Shown: positions 1 to 8,387, numbered from the stretch's first letter. The stretch is 64,000 nucleotides of DNA from Sphingobium sp. 15-1 (GCF_013375535.1 NZ_JABXJG010000001.1:2522001-2586000), one strand, 5' to 3'. The notes: a model not told the origin generated them from the letters alone. Made by a program: numbers and translations.

Positions 1-372
1 CAAATAGCGGGACACGCGCGCCAGGGTCTTCAGATGTTCGGCCCCGGAATCGACCGGCGAGAGCAGCGCGAAGACAATATCGACCGGCGCTTCGTCCACC
101 GCGTCGAACGACACCGGCGGATCGAGCAGGACGACCACGCCGCACATCTTCTGCAGGTCGGGAATCTTCGCATGGGGAATCGCGACTCCGCCGCCGAAGC
201 CGGTCGACCCCAGCTTTTCGCGTTCCAGCAGCGCCTCGGCCACCAGATCGGCGTCGAGGCCGTAGGCTTTCGCCGCCAACGCCGCAACCCTCTGAAACAA
301 CTGCTTCTTGCCGTTCACCGAAAGGGCCGTGCCCAATGCATCCGGTGCGACGATATCGTTGAAATGAACCAT
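1..372 (-). CDS. ptsN: PTS IIA-like nitrogen-regulatory protein PtsN, 3' end cut by window edge
   Basis: EIIA-Ntr of the nitrogen phosphotransferase system, a cytoplasmic regulator phosphorylated by NPr. I translated the reverse strand from the ATG ending at 372 (MVHFNDIVAPDALG...). It reads through to the window edge, so about 124 residues are visible. The phospho-acceptor histidine lies in the motif GGGVAIPHAK at about residue 67, as in EIIA-Ntr/EIIA-Fru domains. The gene lies downstream of the ribosome hibernation factor gene on the same strand, the usual hpf-ptsN pairing in proteobacteria. About 125 bp separate the two. The C-terminus is not in the window. Identification is firm; the start is likely because it gives the family's normal N-terminus. 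Confidence 0.88.
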   Translation of the reverse strand, partial: MVHFNDIVAPDALGTALSVNGKKQLFQRVAALAAKAYGLDADLVAEALLEREKLGSTGFGGGVAIPHAKIPDLQKMCGVVVLLDPPVSFDAVDEAPVDIVFALLSPVDSGAEHLKTLARVSRYL

Positions 373-499
373 GCCGAATCCCAGCCGAGCCGCGCCCAGC
401 TTCGGAAAAATGACGCAATGCCCGGATCTTTAAAGTCCGGCCCCATAGGCCGCCAGCCGATCAAGGTCAACCAGCGGCCAAGGGCAAGCTATCAGCGCA

Positions 500-1096
500 T
501 CAACCCAGGCGCGGTTCCACCCAGCCGATGGTCCCGTCATGCCGGCGATAGACCATATTGTAGGCGGCCGTCCCCGCATTGACGAACAGCAGCGCGTTGG
601 TGTTGCGCAGGTCCAGCATCATCACCGCGTCGGAAACGCTGGCTTCGGGAATGTCGACGCGGGTTTCCGCCACGATCAGCGGTGCTTCGGCCGGTTCCTC
701 TTCATCGGCCAGGGAAGCGAAAATCGTATAGCCCGCGCCGTCCAGTCCATCGGGGCCAAAGCCGTTGGACCGGCTGGCTTCGGCGGCGGCGGCCTGGGCG
801 CTGCGGTCCTTCAGGCGGCGCAGATAGCGGCGCAACTGCTTCTCGATGCGCTCGGCGGCCTGTTCGAAGGCGGGGTGCGCCTCCTGCGCCTCGCCGGCGC
901 CCTTCAGGATCAGGCCCGTCATGACATGGCAGACGATGTCGCAATGGAAGGCGCCGTGCGGGGCCGGCCGGAATGTGACCTGGGCGGAAAGCGCGCGGGA
1001 GAAATATTTCTCGGCCATGGCCTCCAGACGGGTCCAGACATGCTCCTTGAGCGCGTCACCCGTATCGACCTGATGCCCGGAAACACGAATATCCAT
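500..1096 (-). CDS. hpf: Ribosome hibernation promoting factor, long form (HPF/RaiA)
   Basis: Binds the 30S subunit and, in the long form, dimerises ribosomes into inactive 100S particles in stationary phase. The 198-residue protein starts MDIRVSGHQVDTGDALKEHV. The N-terminal S30AE ribosome-binding domain covers about residues 1-100 and ends in a basic helix (QLRRYLRRLKDR). A linker follows, then a C-terminal dimerisation domain at about 138-198 (AETRVDIPEASVSDAVMMLDL..., ending GTIGWVEPRLG). I chose the start at 1096 because an AGGAG-type ribosome binding site lies just upstream and the N-terminus fits the family. A longer in-frame extension exists but has an unrelated composition. It lies upstream of ptsN on the same strand. 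Confidence 0.92.
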   Translation of the reverse strand: MDIRVSGHQVDTGDALKEHVWTRLEAMAEKYFSRALSAQVTFRPAPHGAFHCDIVCHVMTGLILKGAGEAQEAHPAFEQAAERIEKQLRRYLRRLKDRSAQAAAAEASRSNGFGPDGLDGAGYTIFASLADEEEPAEAPLIVAETRVDIPEASVSDAVMMLDLRNTNALLFVNAGTAAYNMVYRRHDGTIGWVEPRLG

Positions 1097-1193
1097 ATGC
1101 CTTCTCCTTATTCTTGCCGGACCGCCCGGGATTGGCGACCCGGTTGGCATGGAGGCCGTGAAGGCAGTGCATCCCGAAAGGGGACGGCTGTAA

Positions 1194-1886
1194 TCAGGCC
1201 TCCTCAAGCCAGAGCGGCTTGTCCAGCGTCGCGACGAACGCTGCATGCCTCTCCAGCTCCTCCGCGCTGGCCGTAAAGACGCGCGCGGGACGAACAGGGC
1301 GAACCGCGACTTCCGCCGCAAGTTCCATATTTATAACGAGTTTCTCTTCCTCCTGTGCAAGACCGAGGCCGATCTGACGGCCGCCGGTCAGTTCAATGTA
1401 AAGCTGGGCCAGCAATTCGGCGTCGAGCAACGCGCCATGCTTGATGCGATGGCTGCGGTCGATGCCGTAGCGGGTGCAGAGTGCGTCCAGGCTGTGCTTG
1501 GCGCCGGGATGGAGTTGCCGGGCGATGGCGACGGTGTCGATCATCCGTTCCATCGACACTTCGGGCAGGTTGCATAGCTTCAGTTCGTGATTGAGGAAGC
1601 CGAAGTCGAAGCGCGCATTATGCGCTACCAGATGGCTGTCCTCCAGAAAGGCCAGCAATTCCGCGACTCCCGCCGAAAATAGCGGCTTGTCCCTCAGGAA
1701 TCCGTCCGACAGCCCATGAACCGCTTCTGCCGCCGCAGGCATGGACCGCTGCGGATTATAATAAGCGTGGAAGGTGCGGCCCGTGGGCACCCGGTTGAGG
1801 AGCTCAATACATCCGATTTCGACCAGGCGATCGCCTGAGGCAGGGTCGAAGCCAGTCGTTTCGGTGTCGAAAATAATCTCGCGCAT
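1194..1886 (-). CDS. dnaQ: DNA polymerase III epsilon subunit (3'-5' exonuclease)
   Basis: Proofreading subunit of the replicative polymerase. The 230-residue protein shows the DEDDh exonuclease signature: D7 and E9 in FDTETTGFD, D94 in HNARFDFGFLNHEL, and H150 with D155 in HGALLDAELLA. The C-terminal tail (about 180-230) corresponds to the alpha-subunit binding region. The length is normal for alphaproteobacterial DnaQ. It lies in the leftward series ppsR-maf-aroE-coaE-dnaQ, 33 bp after coaE, an arrangement known beside the origin of Caulobacter. The start is ATG at 1886, which places the first catalytic Asp at the usual distance from the N-terminus. Confidence 0.95.
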   Translation of the reverse strand: MREIIFDTETTGFDPASGDRLVEIGCIELLNRVPTGRTFHAYYNPQRSMPAAAEAVHGLSDGFLRDKPLFSAGVAELLAFLEDSHLVAHNARFDFGFLNHELKLCNLPEVSMERMIDTVAIARQLHPGAKHSLDALCTRYGIDRSHRIKHGALLDAELLAQLYIELTGGRQIGLGLAQEEEKLVINMELAAEVAVRPVRPARVFTASAEELERHAAFVATLDKPLWLEEA

Positions 1887-1919
1887 CGCCCTCTACAACG
1901 ACTCTTTCGGGACTGTCCC

Positions 1920-2513
1920 TTATCGGACTCTCTTCGCGCCAAGGCAAGCGACCAAGCGGCGAACCTGGAAGCGAGTCTCTGCGAAGGTGGTTCCGGTGTG
2001 AATGATATAGTCAGCCCGCCGCCGCTTTTCAGCATCGGGTGTTTGCAGATGGACAATCCGGCGGAATTTGGCGGCGGTCATGCCGGGGCGCGCCAGGACG
2101 CGCTTGCGCTGCTTCCAGGCGGGGGCGGTGACGACGATGACTCCGGCCAGCTTGCGGTAGCCATGGGTCTCGAACAGCAGCGGAATGTCCAGCACGACGA
2201 ATTTCCGGGACCGATGGCGACGCAGAAACGCCTTGCGACTCTGCTGCACGGCGGGATGGACGATGGCTTCCAGCGCCTTCAGCTCCTGAGGATGGCCGAA
2301 GACCGCCGCGCCCAGCTTTGCGCGGTCCACGCCCTTGGGGCCGGTGGTGCCAGGAAAGCGGGCCTCTATGGCGGGCAACAACGCCCCGCCCGGTCCCTGA
2401 AGCCGGTGCACTTCGGCATCGGCGTCGAACAGGGGCACGCCTTCGCGCCGCAACATGGCGGCCACGGCGGATTTGCCCATGCCGATGGAGCCGGTGAGGC
2501 CGTAAATCTTCAT
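1920..2513 (-). CDS. coaE: Dephospho-CoA kinase
   Basis: Catalyses the last step of coenzyme A synthesis, ATP-dependent phosphorylation of the 3'-hydroxyl of dephospho-CoA. The 197-residue protein begins MKIYGLTGSIGMGKSAVA, with the P-loop at about residues 7-15 (TGSIGMGKS). It also carries DADAEVHRL and the LDIPLLFE motif typical of CoaE. I chose the ATG at 2513 because it puts the P-loop right at the N-terminus; a 26-codon upstream extension is open but unlike the family. It lies 19 bp after aroE and 33 bp before dnaQ, probably in one transcript. Confidence 0.94.
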   Translation of the reverse strand: MKIYGLTGSIGMGKSAVAAMLRREGVPLFDADAEVHRLQGPGGALLPAIEARFPGTTGPKGVDRAKLGAAVFGHPQELKALEAIVHPAVQQSRKAFLRRHRSRKFVVLDIPLLFETHGYRKLAGVIVVTAPAWKQRKRVLARPGMTAAKFRRIVHLQTPDAEKRRRADYIIHTGTTFAETRFQVRRLVACLGAKRVR

Positions 2514-2532
2514 GCCATAATCTTCATCGATC

Positions 2533-3354
2533 TCAGGCGGCGAGAAGCAAGGCGCGCAATTCCTCGTCCCGCTCGCGCGGCGCTTCGGCATCGAAGAAGA
2601 TGTCGAAGGCCAAAGCGGCCTGTCCGATCAGCATTTCCAGCCCGTCGAGGGCCTTCAATCCCCTCGCCCGCGCCGCCTTGAGCAATAGCGTCTCCAGCGG
2701 CGCATAGACGATGTCATAGACGGTCGCGTCCGTGGCCAGGGGCGAAAGATCGAGATCCAGAACCGGCTGGCCCACCATGCCGAGCGAACTGGTGTTGACC
2801 AGCAGATCGGCCTTGGGCAGCGCATCCGCCATGCCGATCACCCGGCCCTGGGTTCCCGCCCGGTCGAGCAGCGCCTGGCCTTTCGCCGCGTCGCGGGCCA
2901 TGACAGTGATGTCAGGCACGCCCAGACTCATCAGCGCGAACAGGATCGCCCGCGCCGCGCCGCCCGCGCCGACCAGCACCGCGCTTTGCCCTTTCCATTT
3001 GTCGCGCAACAGCGGCTGGAGGAATCCGCCCGCATCGGTGTTGGTGCCGATCAGCGGCCCGCCCGTTTCGCTCGCGATGGTGTTCATCGCGCCGATCCGT
3101 GTCCGAACGCCGCCCGGATCGTCGGTATAATCCATCACCGCAATCTTGTGCGGAATGGTGACGTTGCAGCCCAGCCAGTCGGGATCGGCCCGCCGCGCCA
3201 GGAAATAGGCGGACAGCCCCTCGCTGGTCACATGGGTCTTCTTATATTCCGCCTCGATCCCCAGCGCATCGAGCCAGAAATTGTGGATCAGCGGCGATTT
3301 GCTGTGCGCGATCGGGTCTCCGATCACTTCGGCATAAGGGAGCTTGTCGGTCAT
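2533..3354 (-). CDS. aroE: Shikimate dehydrogenase (NADP+)
   Basis: Reduces 3-dehydroshikimate to shikimate in aromatic amino acid synthesis. The 273-residue protein has the substrate-binding motif HSKSP (residues 17-21), the catalytic lysine in NVTIPHK (K70) and the nucleotide-binding loop LVGAGGAARAI at about 126-136. The C-terminus GLEMLIGQAALAFDIFF is the family's terminal helix. It overlaps the upstream maf gene by 4 bp (ATGA), which implies translational coupling. It is followed by coaE after 19 bp. Confidence 0.95.
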   Translation of the reverse strand: MTDKLPYAEVIGDPIAHSKSPLIHNFWLDALGIEAEYKKTHVTSEGLSAYFLARRADPDWLGCNVTIPHKIAVMDYTDDPGGVRTRIGAMNTIASETGGPLIGTNTDAGGFLQPLLRDKWKGQSAVLVGAGGAARAILFALMSLGVPDITVMARDAAKGQALLDRAGTQGRVIGMADALPKADLLVNTSSLGMVGQPVLDLDLSPLATDATVYDIVYAPLETLLLKAARARGLKALDGLEMLIGQAALAFDIFFDAEAPRERDEELRALLLAA

Positions 3355-3944
3355 GACGCCAGAACGCCCCGGACGCGCAGAAAGTCAAGCAAAGGCAGCA
3401 GCGGCAGGCCCTGAATCGCGAACTGGCTGCCTTCCACCTTCGCGAAAAGCTGCGCGCCCGGCCCCTCTATCCGGTAGCAGCCGACGCACCAGCGGCATTC
3501 TTCCCAATCCGCGTCGAGATAGGAGGCGATGAAGGCGTCCGACAAAGAGCGCACGGTCATCCGCACCCGCTCGATATGCCGCCAGATTGGTTCGCCGTTC
3601 AAGGCGATCACCGCCGCGCTGTGGAGATGATGCACCCGGCCGGAGAGCCGTTTCAATATGCGCTCGGCATCGGCGCGGTCGACCGCCTTGTCGACCATCG
3701 CGCCGTCATCCAGGCTGAGGGTCTGGTCGCAGCCCAGCACCAGCCCGCCCGGCACCCGCCGCGACACGCGCAGCGCCTTCAGCTCCGCCAGGGCATCGGC
3801 CAGTTGCCGGGCATCCAGCCCGGCGGCGCGCAGCGCTTCCTTGGCCGCTTCCTCATCGACGCCGGGGGACAGGGCCTCGAACGGCACCTGCGCCGCTTCC
3901 AGCAGCGCCCGGCGGCTCGCGCTTTGCGATGCCAGCACGATCAT
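3351..3944 (-). CDS. maf: Maf family nucleoside triphosphate pyrophosphatase
   Basis: House-cleaning pyrophosphatase that hydrolyses non-canonical or free NTPs to NMP and PPi. The 197-residue protein starts MIVLASQSASRRALLE, which contains the Maf signature S-x-S-x-x-R, and has the conserved LGCDQTL segment with the catalytic Asp. Substrate class (dTTP/UTP versus m7GTP type) cannot be decided by eye. The end of the gene overlaps aroE by 4 bp, and the start is 4 bp from the stop of ppsR, so all three are likely co-transcribed. Confidence 0.92.
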   Translation of the reverse strand: MIVLASQSASRRALLEAAQVPFEALSPGVDEEAAKEALRAAGLDARQLADALAELKALRVSRRVPGGLVLGCDQTLSLDDGAMVDKAVDRADAERILKRLSGRVHHLHSAAVIALNGEPIWRHIERVRMTVRSLSDAFIASYLDADWEECRWCVGCYRIEGPGAQLFAKVEGSQFAIQGLPLLPLLDFLRVRGVLAS

Positions 3945-3948
3945 GGTC

Positions 3949-4770
3949 TCATGCTCCTTCCGCCAGCACGCGGTCGTTGAACAGGTTGATGATGGCCGCC
4001 GCCGCTTCCTCGATCGAACGGCGGGTCATGTCGATCACCGGCCAGCCATTATCCGCGAACATGCGCCGGGCAAAGGCCAGTTCCTCCTGCACCTTTTCGA
4101 TGTCGACATAGCTGGTCTCCGGCGCCTGATTCAGAGAGAGTAGGCGATTGCGGCGGATTTGCACCAGCCGCTCCGGACTGACGGTCAGCCCCACCACCAT
4201 CGGGTGCTTCAGCGAATAGAGGGCGCGGGGCGGCGGCGACTGGATCACCAACGGGATATTGGCGGTCTTGTACCCGCGATTGGCGAGATAGATGGACGTC
4301 GGCGTCTTGGAAGCGCGGGACACACCCGCCAGCACGATGTCGGCCTCCTCCCAATTTTCATGGCCGACGCCGTCGTCATGGGCGATGGTGAACTGGATCG
4401 CCTCGATCCGGGCGAAATAGGCTTCGTCCAATATATGCTTGCGGCCCGGCCGGTTGCGGGTTTCCTGCCCCAATATGTTGGAGAGGGCGTCGGTCACGCT
4501 GTCGAGCGCCGCAACATGGGGCAGGCCCAACGCCCGGCAGCGTGTCTCCAGCCGCCGGCGGAGCTGATGGTTGGACAGGGTGAACAGCACCAGACCCGGA
4601 TTGGCGGCGATCTCCTCCATGATCCGGTCAAGATGGACGTCGGACCGCACCATCGGCCAGAAATGCCGCACCGCCTCGACATTTTCGAACGCACCGATGG
4701 CGGCCTTGGCGATATTCTCCAGCGTCTCGCCGGTGGAGTCCGAAAGGAGGTGGAGATGGATGCGCGACAT
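3949..4770 (-). CDS. ppsR: Pyruvate, phosphate dikinase regulatory protein (DUF299, PpsR/PDRP)
   Basis: Bifunctional kinase/phosphorylase that inactivates PEP synthase or pyruvate phosphate dikinase by threonine phosphorylation and reverses this with phosphate. The 273-residue protein begins MSRIHLHLLSDSTGETLENI. It has the family P-loop GVSRASKTPTSIYLANRG at about residues 149-166 and DMTRRSIEEAAA near the C-terminus. It is the first gene left of the proposed origin. This family (RP001 in Rickettsia) lies with hemE at the replication origins of Caulobacter and Rickettsia, which supports the origin call here. Confidence 0.93.
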   Translation of the reverse strand: MSRIHLHLLSDSTGETLENIAKAAIGAFENVEAVRHFWPMVRSDVHLDRIMEEIAANPGLVLFTLSNHQLRRRLETRCRALGLPHVAALDSVTDALSNILGQETRNRPGRKHILDEAYFARIEAIQFTIAHDDGVGHENWEEADIVLAGVSRASKTPTSIYLANRGYKTANIPLVIQSPPPRALYSLKHPMVVGLTVSPERLVQIRRNRLLSLNQAPETSYVDIEKVQEELAFARRMFADNGWPVIDMTRRSIEEAAAAIINLFNDRVLAEGA

Positions 4771-5057
4771 GAAGCATATCTCTGTGGGGAGGCTGTGGAT
4801 AAATCAAGGTATAGCTTGCGGGCAAAATCAGGCACTTATCGCCCTCCTCGATTCCGGGAATCTTGTCCACAGCCCGCCAACAGATGGAAATTCATATCCA
4901 CAGCCTGTGGATAACGGGGATAATGGGACTGACTCGGACCGGAATCAGTGACCTCAAGGAGTCAAGTTGTTGGCAAATCCGGGCACAGCGCATAAACCCC
5001 GCTGCCAACCGCCCTACTATCTCCATCATCCTTTTGAATCTAAATATAAGAGAGTTT
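4771..5057. other. oriC: Candidate chromosomal replication origin (oriC) between ppsR and hemE
   Basis: This gap separates divergent ppsR and hemE. Two exact DnaA boxes, TGTGGATAA, lie at 4794-4802 and 4906-4914. Two near matches lie at 4863-4871 (TTGTCCACA) and 4894-4902 (ATATCCACA). The boxes at 4894-4914 face each other and form the palindrome ATCCACAG-C-CTGTGGAT (4896-4912). Six GANTC sites lie at 4850, 4858, 4931, 4942, 4959 and 5036. The last 40 bp (about 5018-5057) are clearly AT-rich compared with the surroundings and could be the unwinding element. No TTAA-N7-TTAA CtrA site was found here. The hemE promoter must also be in this gap. Confidence 0.85.
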
Positions 5058-6119
5058 ATGACGGGATCTGATGCCGGCCTTTCGAATGGCCTAACGCCCA
5101 AGCCATTGCTTTCGGTCCTGAAAGGCGCGTGCCCCGATGTGCCCCCCATGTGGCTCATGCGTCAGGCGGGCCGTTATCTGCCCGAATATCGCGCCTTGCG
5201 GGCGGAAAAAGGCGGATTCCTCGAACTGGTCTATGACAGCGGGGCGGCGGCGGAAGTGACTCTGCAGCCCTTGCGCCGTTTCGGTTTCGACGGCGCGATC
5301 CTGTTTTCCGACATTTTGATCGTGCCCTATGCCATGGGGCAGGATCTTTGGTTCGAGGCCGGGGAAGGCCCGCGTCTGGCGCCCATCCTGGCCGAGACGG
5401 AGTTGTCGGCCCTCAAACCCGATTTCGGCCGCTATGAGGCGGTCTATGAGACGGTCCGGCAGGTCAAGGCCGCGCTGGACCCAGAAGTGACCTTCCTGGG
5501 CTTCGCAGGCAGCCCCTGGACCATCGCCACCTATATGGTCGCGGGGCAGGGCAGCAAGGATCAGGGCGCCGCCCGCCGCCTCGCCTATCAGGAGCCCGAA
5601 CGCTTTGCCGCGATCGTCGAGGCCATCATCGACGCGACGGTCGTCTATCTTTCCGGCCAGATCGAGGCCGGGGTGGAGGCGGTCCAGCTTTTCGACAGTT
5701 GGGCGGGCAGCCTGGCCCCGCTGGAGTTCGAACGCTGGGTGATCCAGCCCAACAGGCGGATCGTGGAGAAGCTGAAGGCGATTCATCCGGAGATTCCGGT
5801 GATTGGCTTCCCCAAGGGCGCGGGCGCGAAACTGGCCGATTATGCGGCCGGGACCGGGGTCGATGCGGTGGGCGTCGATGAGACGGTCGATCCGCACTGG
5901 GCGAACCGTGCGCTGCCGCAGGGTCTGCCGGTACAGGGGAATCTCGATCCGCTGGCGCTGATCGCCGGCGGCAAGGCGGTGGAAGAAGCCGTCGACAATA
6001 TCCGTGCCGCCTTTGCCGGGCGGCCGCATATCTTCAACCTGGGGCATGGAATCCTTCCCGACACCCCCATTGATCATGTCGAAGCGCTGCTTAGCTATGT
6101 GCGCCGGACGCGGCCATAG
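5058..6119 (+). CDS. hemE: Uroporphyrinogen decarboxylase
   Basis: Decarboxylates uroporphyrinogen III to coproporphyrinogen III in heme synthesis. The 353-residue cytoplasmic TIM-barrel enzyme has the diagnostic PPMWLMRQAGRYLPEYR motif at about residues 29-45. It also has FSDILIVPYAMG with the catalytic Asp, GFAGSPWTIATYM, and LGHGILPDTPIDHV near the C-terminus. I chose the ATG at 5058 because it gives the usual short N-terminus. The reading frame stays open upstream to 4863, but that stretch is the DnaA-box region and encodes nothing family-like. hemJ follows after 14 bp. Confidence 0.95.
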   Translation: MTGSDAGLSNGLTPKPLLSVLKGACPDVPPMWLMRQAGRYLPEYRALRAEKGGFLELVYDSGAAAEVTLQPLRRFGFDGAILFSDILIVPYAMGQDLWFEAGEGPRLAPILAETELSALKPDFGRYEAVYETVRQVKAALDPEVTFLGFAGSPWTIATYMVAGQGSKDQGAARRLAYQEPERFAAIVEAIIDATVVYLSGQIEAGVEAVQLFDSWAGSLAPLEFERWVIQPNRRIVEKLKAIHPEIPVIGFPKGAGAKLADYAAGTGVDAVGVDETVDPHWANRALPQGLPVQGNLDPLALIAGGKAVEEAVDNIRAAFAGRPHIFNLGHGILPDTPIDHVEALLSYVRRTRP

Positions 6120-6133
6120 CGGGAGACTGAACC

Positions 6134-6574
6134 ATGCCTTATCTGGGAGCAGCCTATTTGTGGGTCAAAGCCGCGCATGTCATCTTCGTCATCTTCCTGA
6201 TGGCGGGCCTGTTCATGATGCCCCGCTTCTTCGTCTATCACCAGCAATGCCCGGTGGGGTCCGAAGAGGATAGGAAATGGATCGACCGGGAGCGGCGGTT
6301 GCTCAAGATCATCCTGAACCCGTCGCTGATTCTGGTCTGGGTCTTCGGTCTGATGCTGATGGTGGAGATCGGCGCCTGGCATTTCGGCTGGTTCCACCTG
6401 AAGCTGCTCTTCGTGCTGGGCCTGTCGGGCTATCATGGCTGGATCGCGGGCTATGCGAAGAAGCTGGCCAAGGGGCTGCGGCCGTTGACGGAGAAGCAAT
6501 TGCGGTTCCTGAACGAGATTCCGGGAATCGCCGCCGCGGTGATCGTGATCGCGGTGATCGTGAAGCCGTTTTGA
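6134..6574 (+). CDS. hemJ: Protoporphyrinogen IX oxidase HemJ (membrane protein, UPF0093)
   Basis: Integral membrane oxidase that converts protoporphyrinogen IX to protoporphyrin IX in bacteria lacking HemG/HemY. The 146-residue protein shows four hydrophobic helices. Conserved features are WVKAAHVIFVIFLMAGLFMMPRFFVYH (residues 12-38, containing the key His), WHFGWFHLKLLFVLGLSGYHGW and the basic loop KKLAKG. It starts 14 bp after hemE and shares a pathway with it, so an operon is likely. A perfect 11-bp hairpin at 6593-6618 follows and may end transcription. Confidence 0.92.
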   Translation: MPYLGAAYLWVKAAHVIFVIFLMAGLFMMPRFFVYHQQCPVGSEEDRKWIDRERRLLKIILNPSLILVWVFGLMLMVEIGAWHFGWFHLKLLFVLGLSGYHGWIAGYAKKLAKGLRPLTEKQLRFLNEIPGIAAAVIVIAVIVKPF

Positions 6575-6592
6575 TGATCTGACCCAATGCCG

Positions 6593-6618
6593 CATGCTCC
6601 TGCCTTCGCAGGAGCATG
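6593..6618. repeat. Single-hairpin copy of the CTCCTGC repeat; likely bidirectional terminator
   Basis: CATGCTCCTGC (6593-6603), loop CTTC, GCAGGAGCATG (6608-6618): a perfect 11-bp stem between the convergent genes hemJ and panC. It is a half-size member of the element found six more times in the window. Its place between two converging stops suggests a terminator role in both directions. Confidence 0.8.
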
Positions 6619-6625
6619 ATGGGGT

Positions 6626-7471
6626 TTAGACCGGATCGACAGCGATATTGTCGATCAGTCGGGTCTTGCCCAGCTTCGCCGCACCGAGCAATCGTGCCGG
6701 ACGGTCCAGCAGCGTCATCGGCTCCAGCGTCACCGCGTCGCACAGCGTCACATAATCGATCGGGTCGAAGCCATGCGCTGCCAACAGGGCGATCGCCTTG
6801 GCGAGAGCGGCCTCGACGGTGGCGCCCTTTTCCATCTGCCGGGCCGCTTCGCCCAGGGCGCGGGGCAGGGCCAGCGCATCCTTGCGTTCTTCCTCGGTCA
6901 GATAGGCGTTGCGCGACGACAGCGCCAAGCCATCCTCGGCCCGCTGGGTCGGCACGCCGATGATTTCGATCGGAACGTCCAGATCGCGCACCATCTGCCG
7001 GATCACGGCGAGCTGCTGATAATCCTTCTCCCCGAACAGGGCGACGTCGGGGCGGACCTGGTTGAACAGCTTCGTCACCACCGTCGCCACGCCGTCGAAA
7101 TGGCCCGGCCGCGCCGCGCCGTCCAGCCCTTCGGTCACGCCCGAAACGGAGATGTTGGTGGCATAGCCCGCCGGATACATGACATCGACGCTCGGCGCCC
7201 AGAGGATGTCGACTCCGGCGGCCTGCAGCATCTGCGCGTCCTTCGCCTCGCGCCGGGGATAGGCGTCCAGATCCTCATTCACCCCGAATTGCCGGGGATT
7301 GACGAAGATCGACACCGCCACATGCCCGGCATGGCGGCGCGCTTCCTCGACCAGCGCCATATGCCCGTCATGCAGCGCGCCCATGGTAGGCACCAAAGCC
7401 AGCGGTTTTCCGTCGCTTTTCAGCGCCTCGACGGCGGCGCGCAGCGATGGCAGGTCACGGAGGGTTTGCAC
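6626..7471 (-). CDS. panC: Pantothenate synthetase
   Basis: Condenses pantoate with beta-alanine using ATP to give pantothenate, the CoA precursor. The protein carries VPTMGALHDGHMALVEEA, the HxGH nucleotide-binding motif, IFVNPRQFG, GEKDYQQLAVIRQM and the KMSKS-like LSSRNAYL. With the GTG start at 7471 it is 281 residues and begins MQTLRDLPSLRAAV, matching the family's usual length. The frame stays open to an ATG at 7558, but the extra 29 residues are not family-like. It is divergent from mipZ. Confidence 0.93.
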   Translation of the reverse strand: MQTLRDLPSLRAAVEALKSDGKPLALVPTMGALHDGHMALVEEARRHAGHVAVSIFVNPRQFGVNEDLDAYPRREAKDAQMLQAAGVDILWAPSVDVMYPAGYATNISVSGVTEGLDGAARPGHFDGVATVVTKLFNQVRPDVALFGEKDYQQLAVIRQMVRDLDVPIEIIGVPTQRAEDGLALSSRNAYLTEEERKDALALPRALGEAARQMEKGATVEAALAKAIALLAAHGFDPIDYVTLCDAVTLEPMTLLDRPARLLGAAKLGKTRLIDNIAVDPV

Positions 7472-7580
7472 GACAGGAACGGCTCCGATAAGGGCATCAA
7501 CAGGGGTACATCCTGCTAAGGCACGACCGGTTCGAACGGTCAACAGACAATGCGACAATCAACGGGGTTATAAAGGTCCG

Positions 7581-8387
7581 ATGGCGAACGCCCAAACGCA
7601 CCATATCGTCTTCGCCAATGAGAAGGGCGGAACCGGCAAGTCGACGACCGCCGTGCATACGGCCATTGCGCTGACGGTATTGGGCCATCGCGTCGGCATG
7701 ATCGACCTTGACCCGCGCCAGCGCACCATCACCCGCTATATGGAGAATCGCGCCGACACCGCGCGCCGCCGCGGCATCGACCTGCCGACTCCAGAATTCG
7801 CGGTGTTCAAGGGCGACAGCGTCGAGGCGCTGGAGGAACAGGCCGCCGCCATGGCCGAGGACAAGGATTTCCTGGTCATCGACACGCCCGGCCGCGACGA
7901 TGATTATGCCCGCCACATGGCCGCCCGCGCCAATACGCTGGTGACGCCGATGAACGACAGCTTCGTCGATTTCGACCTGATCGGCCAGGTGGACGCGGAA
8001 ACCTTCAAGGTGAAGCGCCTTTCCTTCTATTCCGAACTGATCTTCGAGGCGCGCAAGACCCGCGCCAAGGCCGATGGCGTGACCATCGACTGGGTGGTGC
8101 TGCGCAACCGCGTCCAGCATCATGACGCCCGCAACAAGAAGCGGGTTGGCGACGCGCTGATGGAGCTTTCCCGCCGCGTCGGGTTCCGCGTGATTCCGGG
8201 CCTTTCGGAACGCGTGATCTTCCGCGAGCTGTTTCCATCCGGCCTGACCCTGCTCGACAAGGGGCATTTGGGCGAACTGGGCGTCAGTCATATCGCGGCG
8301 CGGCAGGAACTGCGCGAGATGGTGTCCGGTCTCGCCCTTCCCTCACGCGATGAGGTCGCGCCGCTGGATCTGCTCGGCGCGGCCTGA
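7581..8387 (+). CDS. mipZ: Cell division plane positioning ATPase MipZ
   Basis: ParA/MinD-like ATPase that forms a gradient from the ParB-bound origin and keeps FtsZ at midcell in alphaproteobacteria. The 268-residue protein begins MANAQTHHIVFANEKGGTGKSTTAVH, with the deviant Walker A at residues 13-22. It has MIDLDPRQRTITRYMENR and a DFLVIDTPGRDD Walker B-like segment. LRNRVQHHDARNKKRV and the RDEVAPLDLLG end are characteristic of MipZ rather than MinD. I chose the start at 7581 because upstream codons overlap panC and have no family match. It overlaps the next gene by one base (TGATG). Confidence 0.92.
   Translation: MANAQTHHIVFANEKGGTGKSTTAVHTAIALTVLGHRVGMIDLDPRQRTITRYMENRADTARRRGIDLPTPEFAVFKGDSVEALEEQAAAMAEDKDFLVIDTPGRDDDYARHMAARANTLVTPMNDSFVDFDLIGQVDAETFKVKRLSFYSELIFEARKTRAKADGVTIDWVVLRNRVQHHDARNKKRVGDALMELSRRVGFRVIPGLSERVIFRELFPSGLTLLDKGHLGELGVSHIAARQELREMVSGLALPSRDEVAPLDLLGAA

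Noticed and set aside
4863..5057. N-terminal extension of hemE
   Set aside because: The frame is open, but it covers the DnaA boxes and does not resemble HemE proteins, which begin near 5058.
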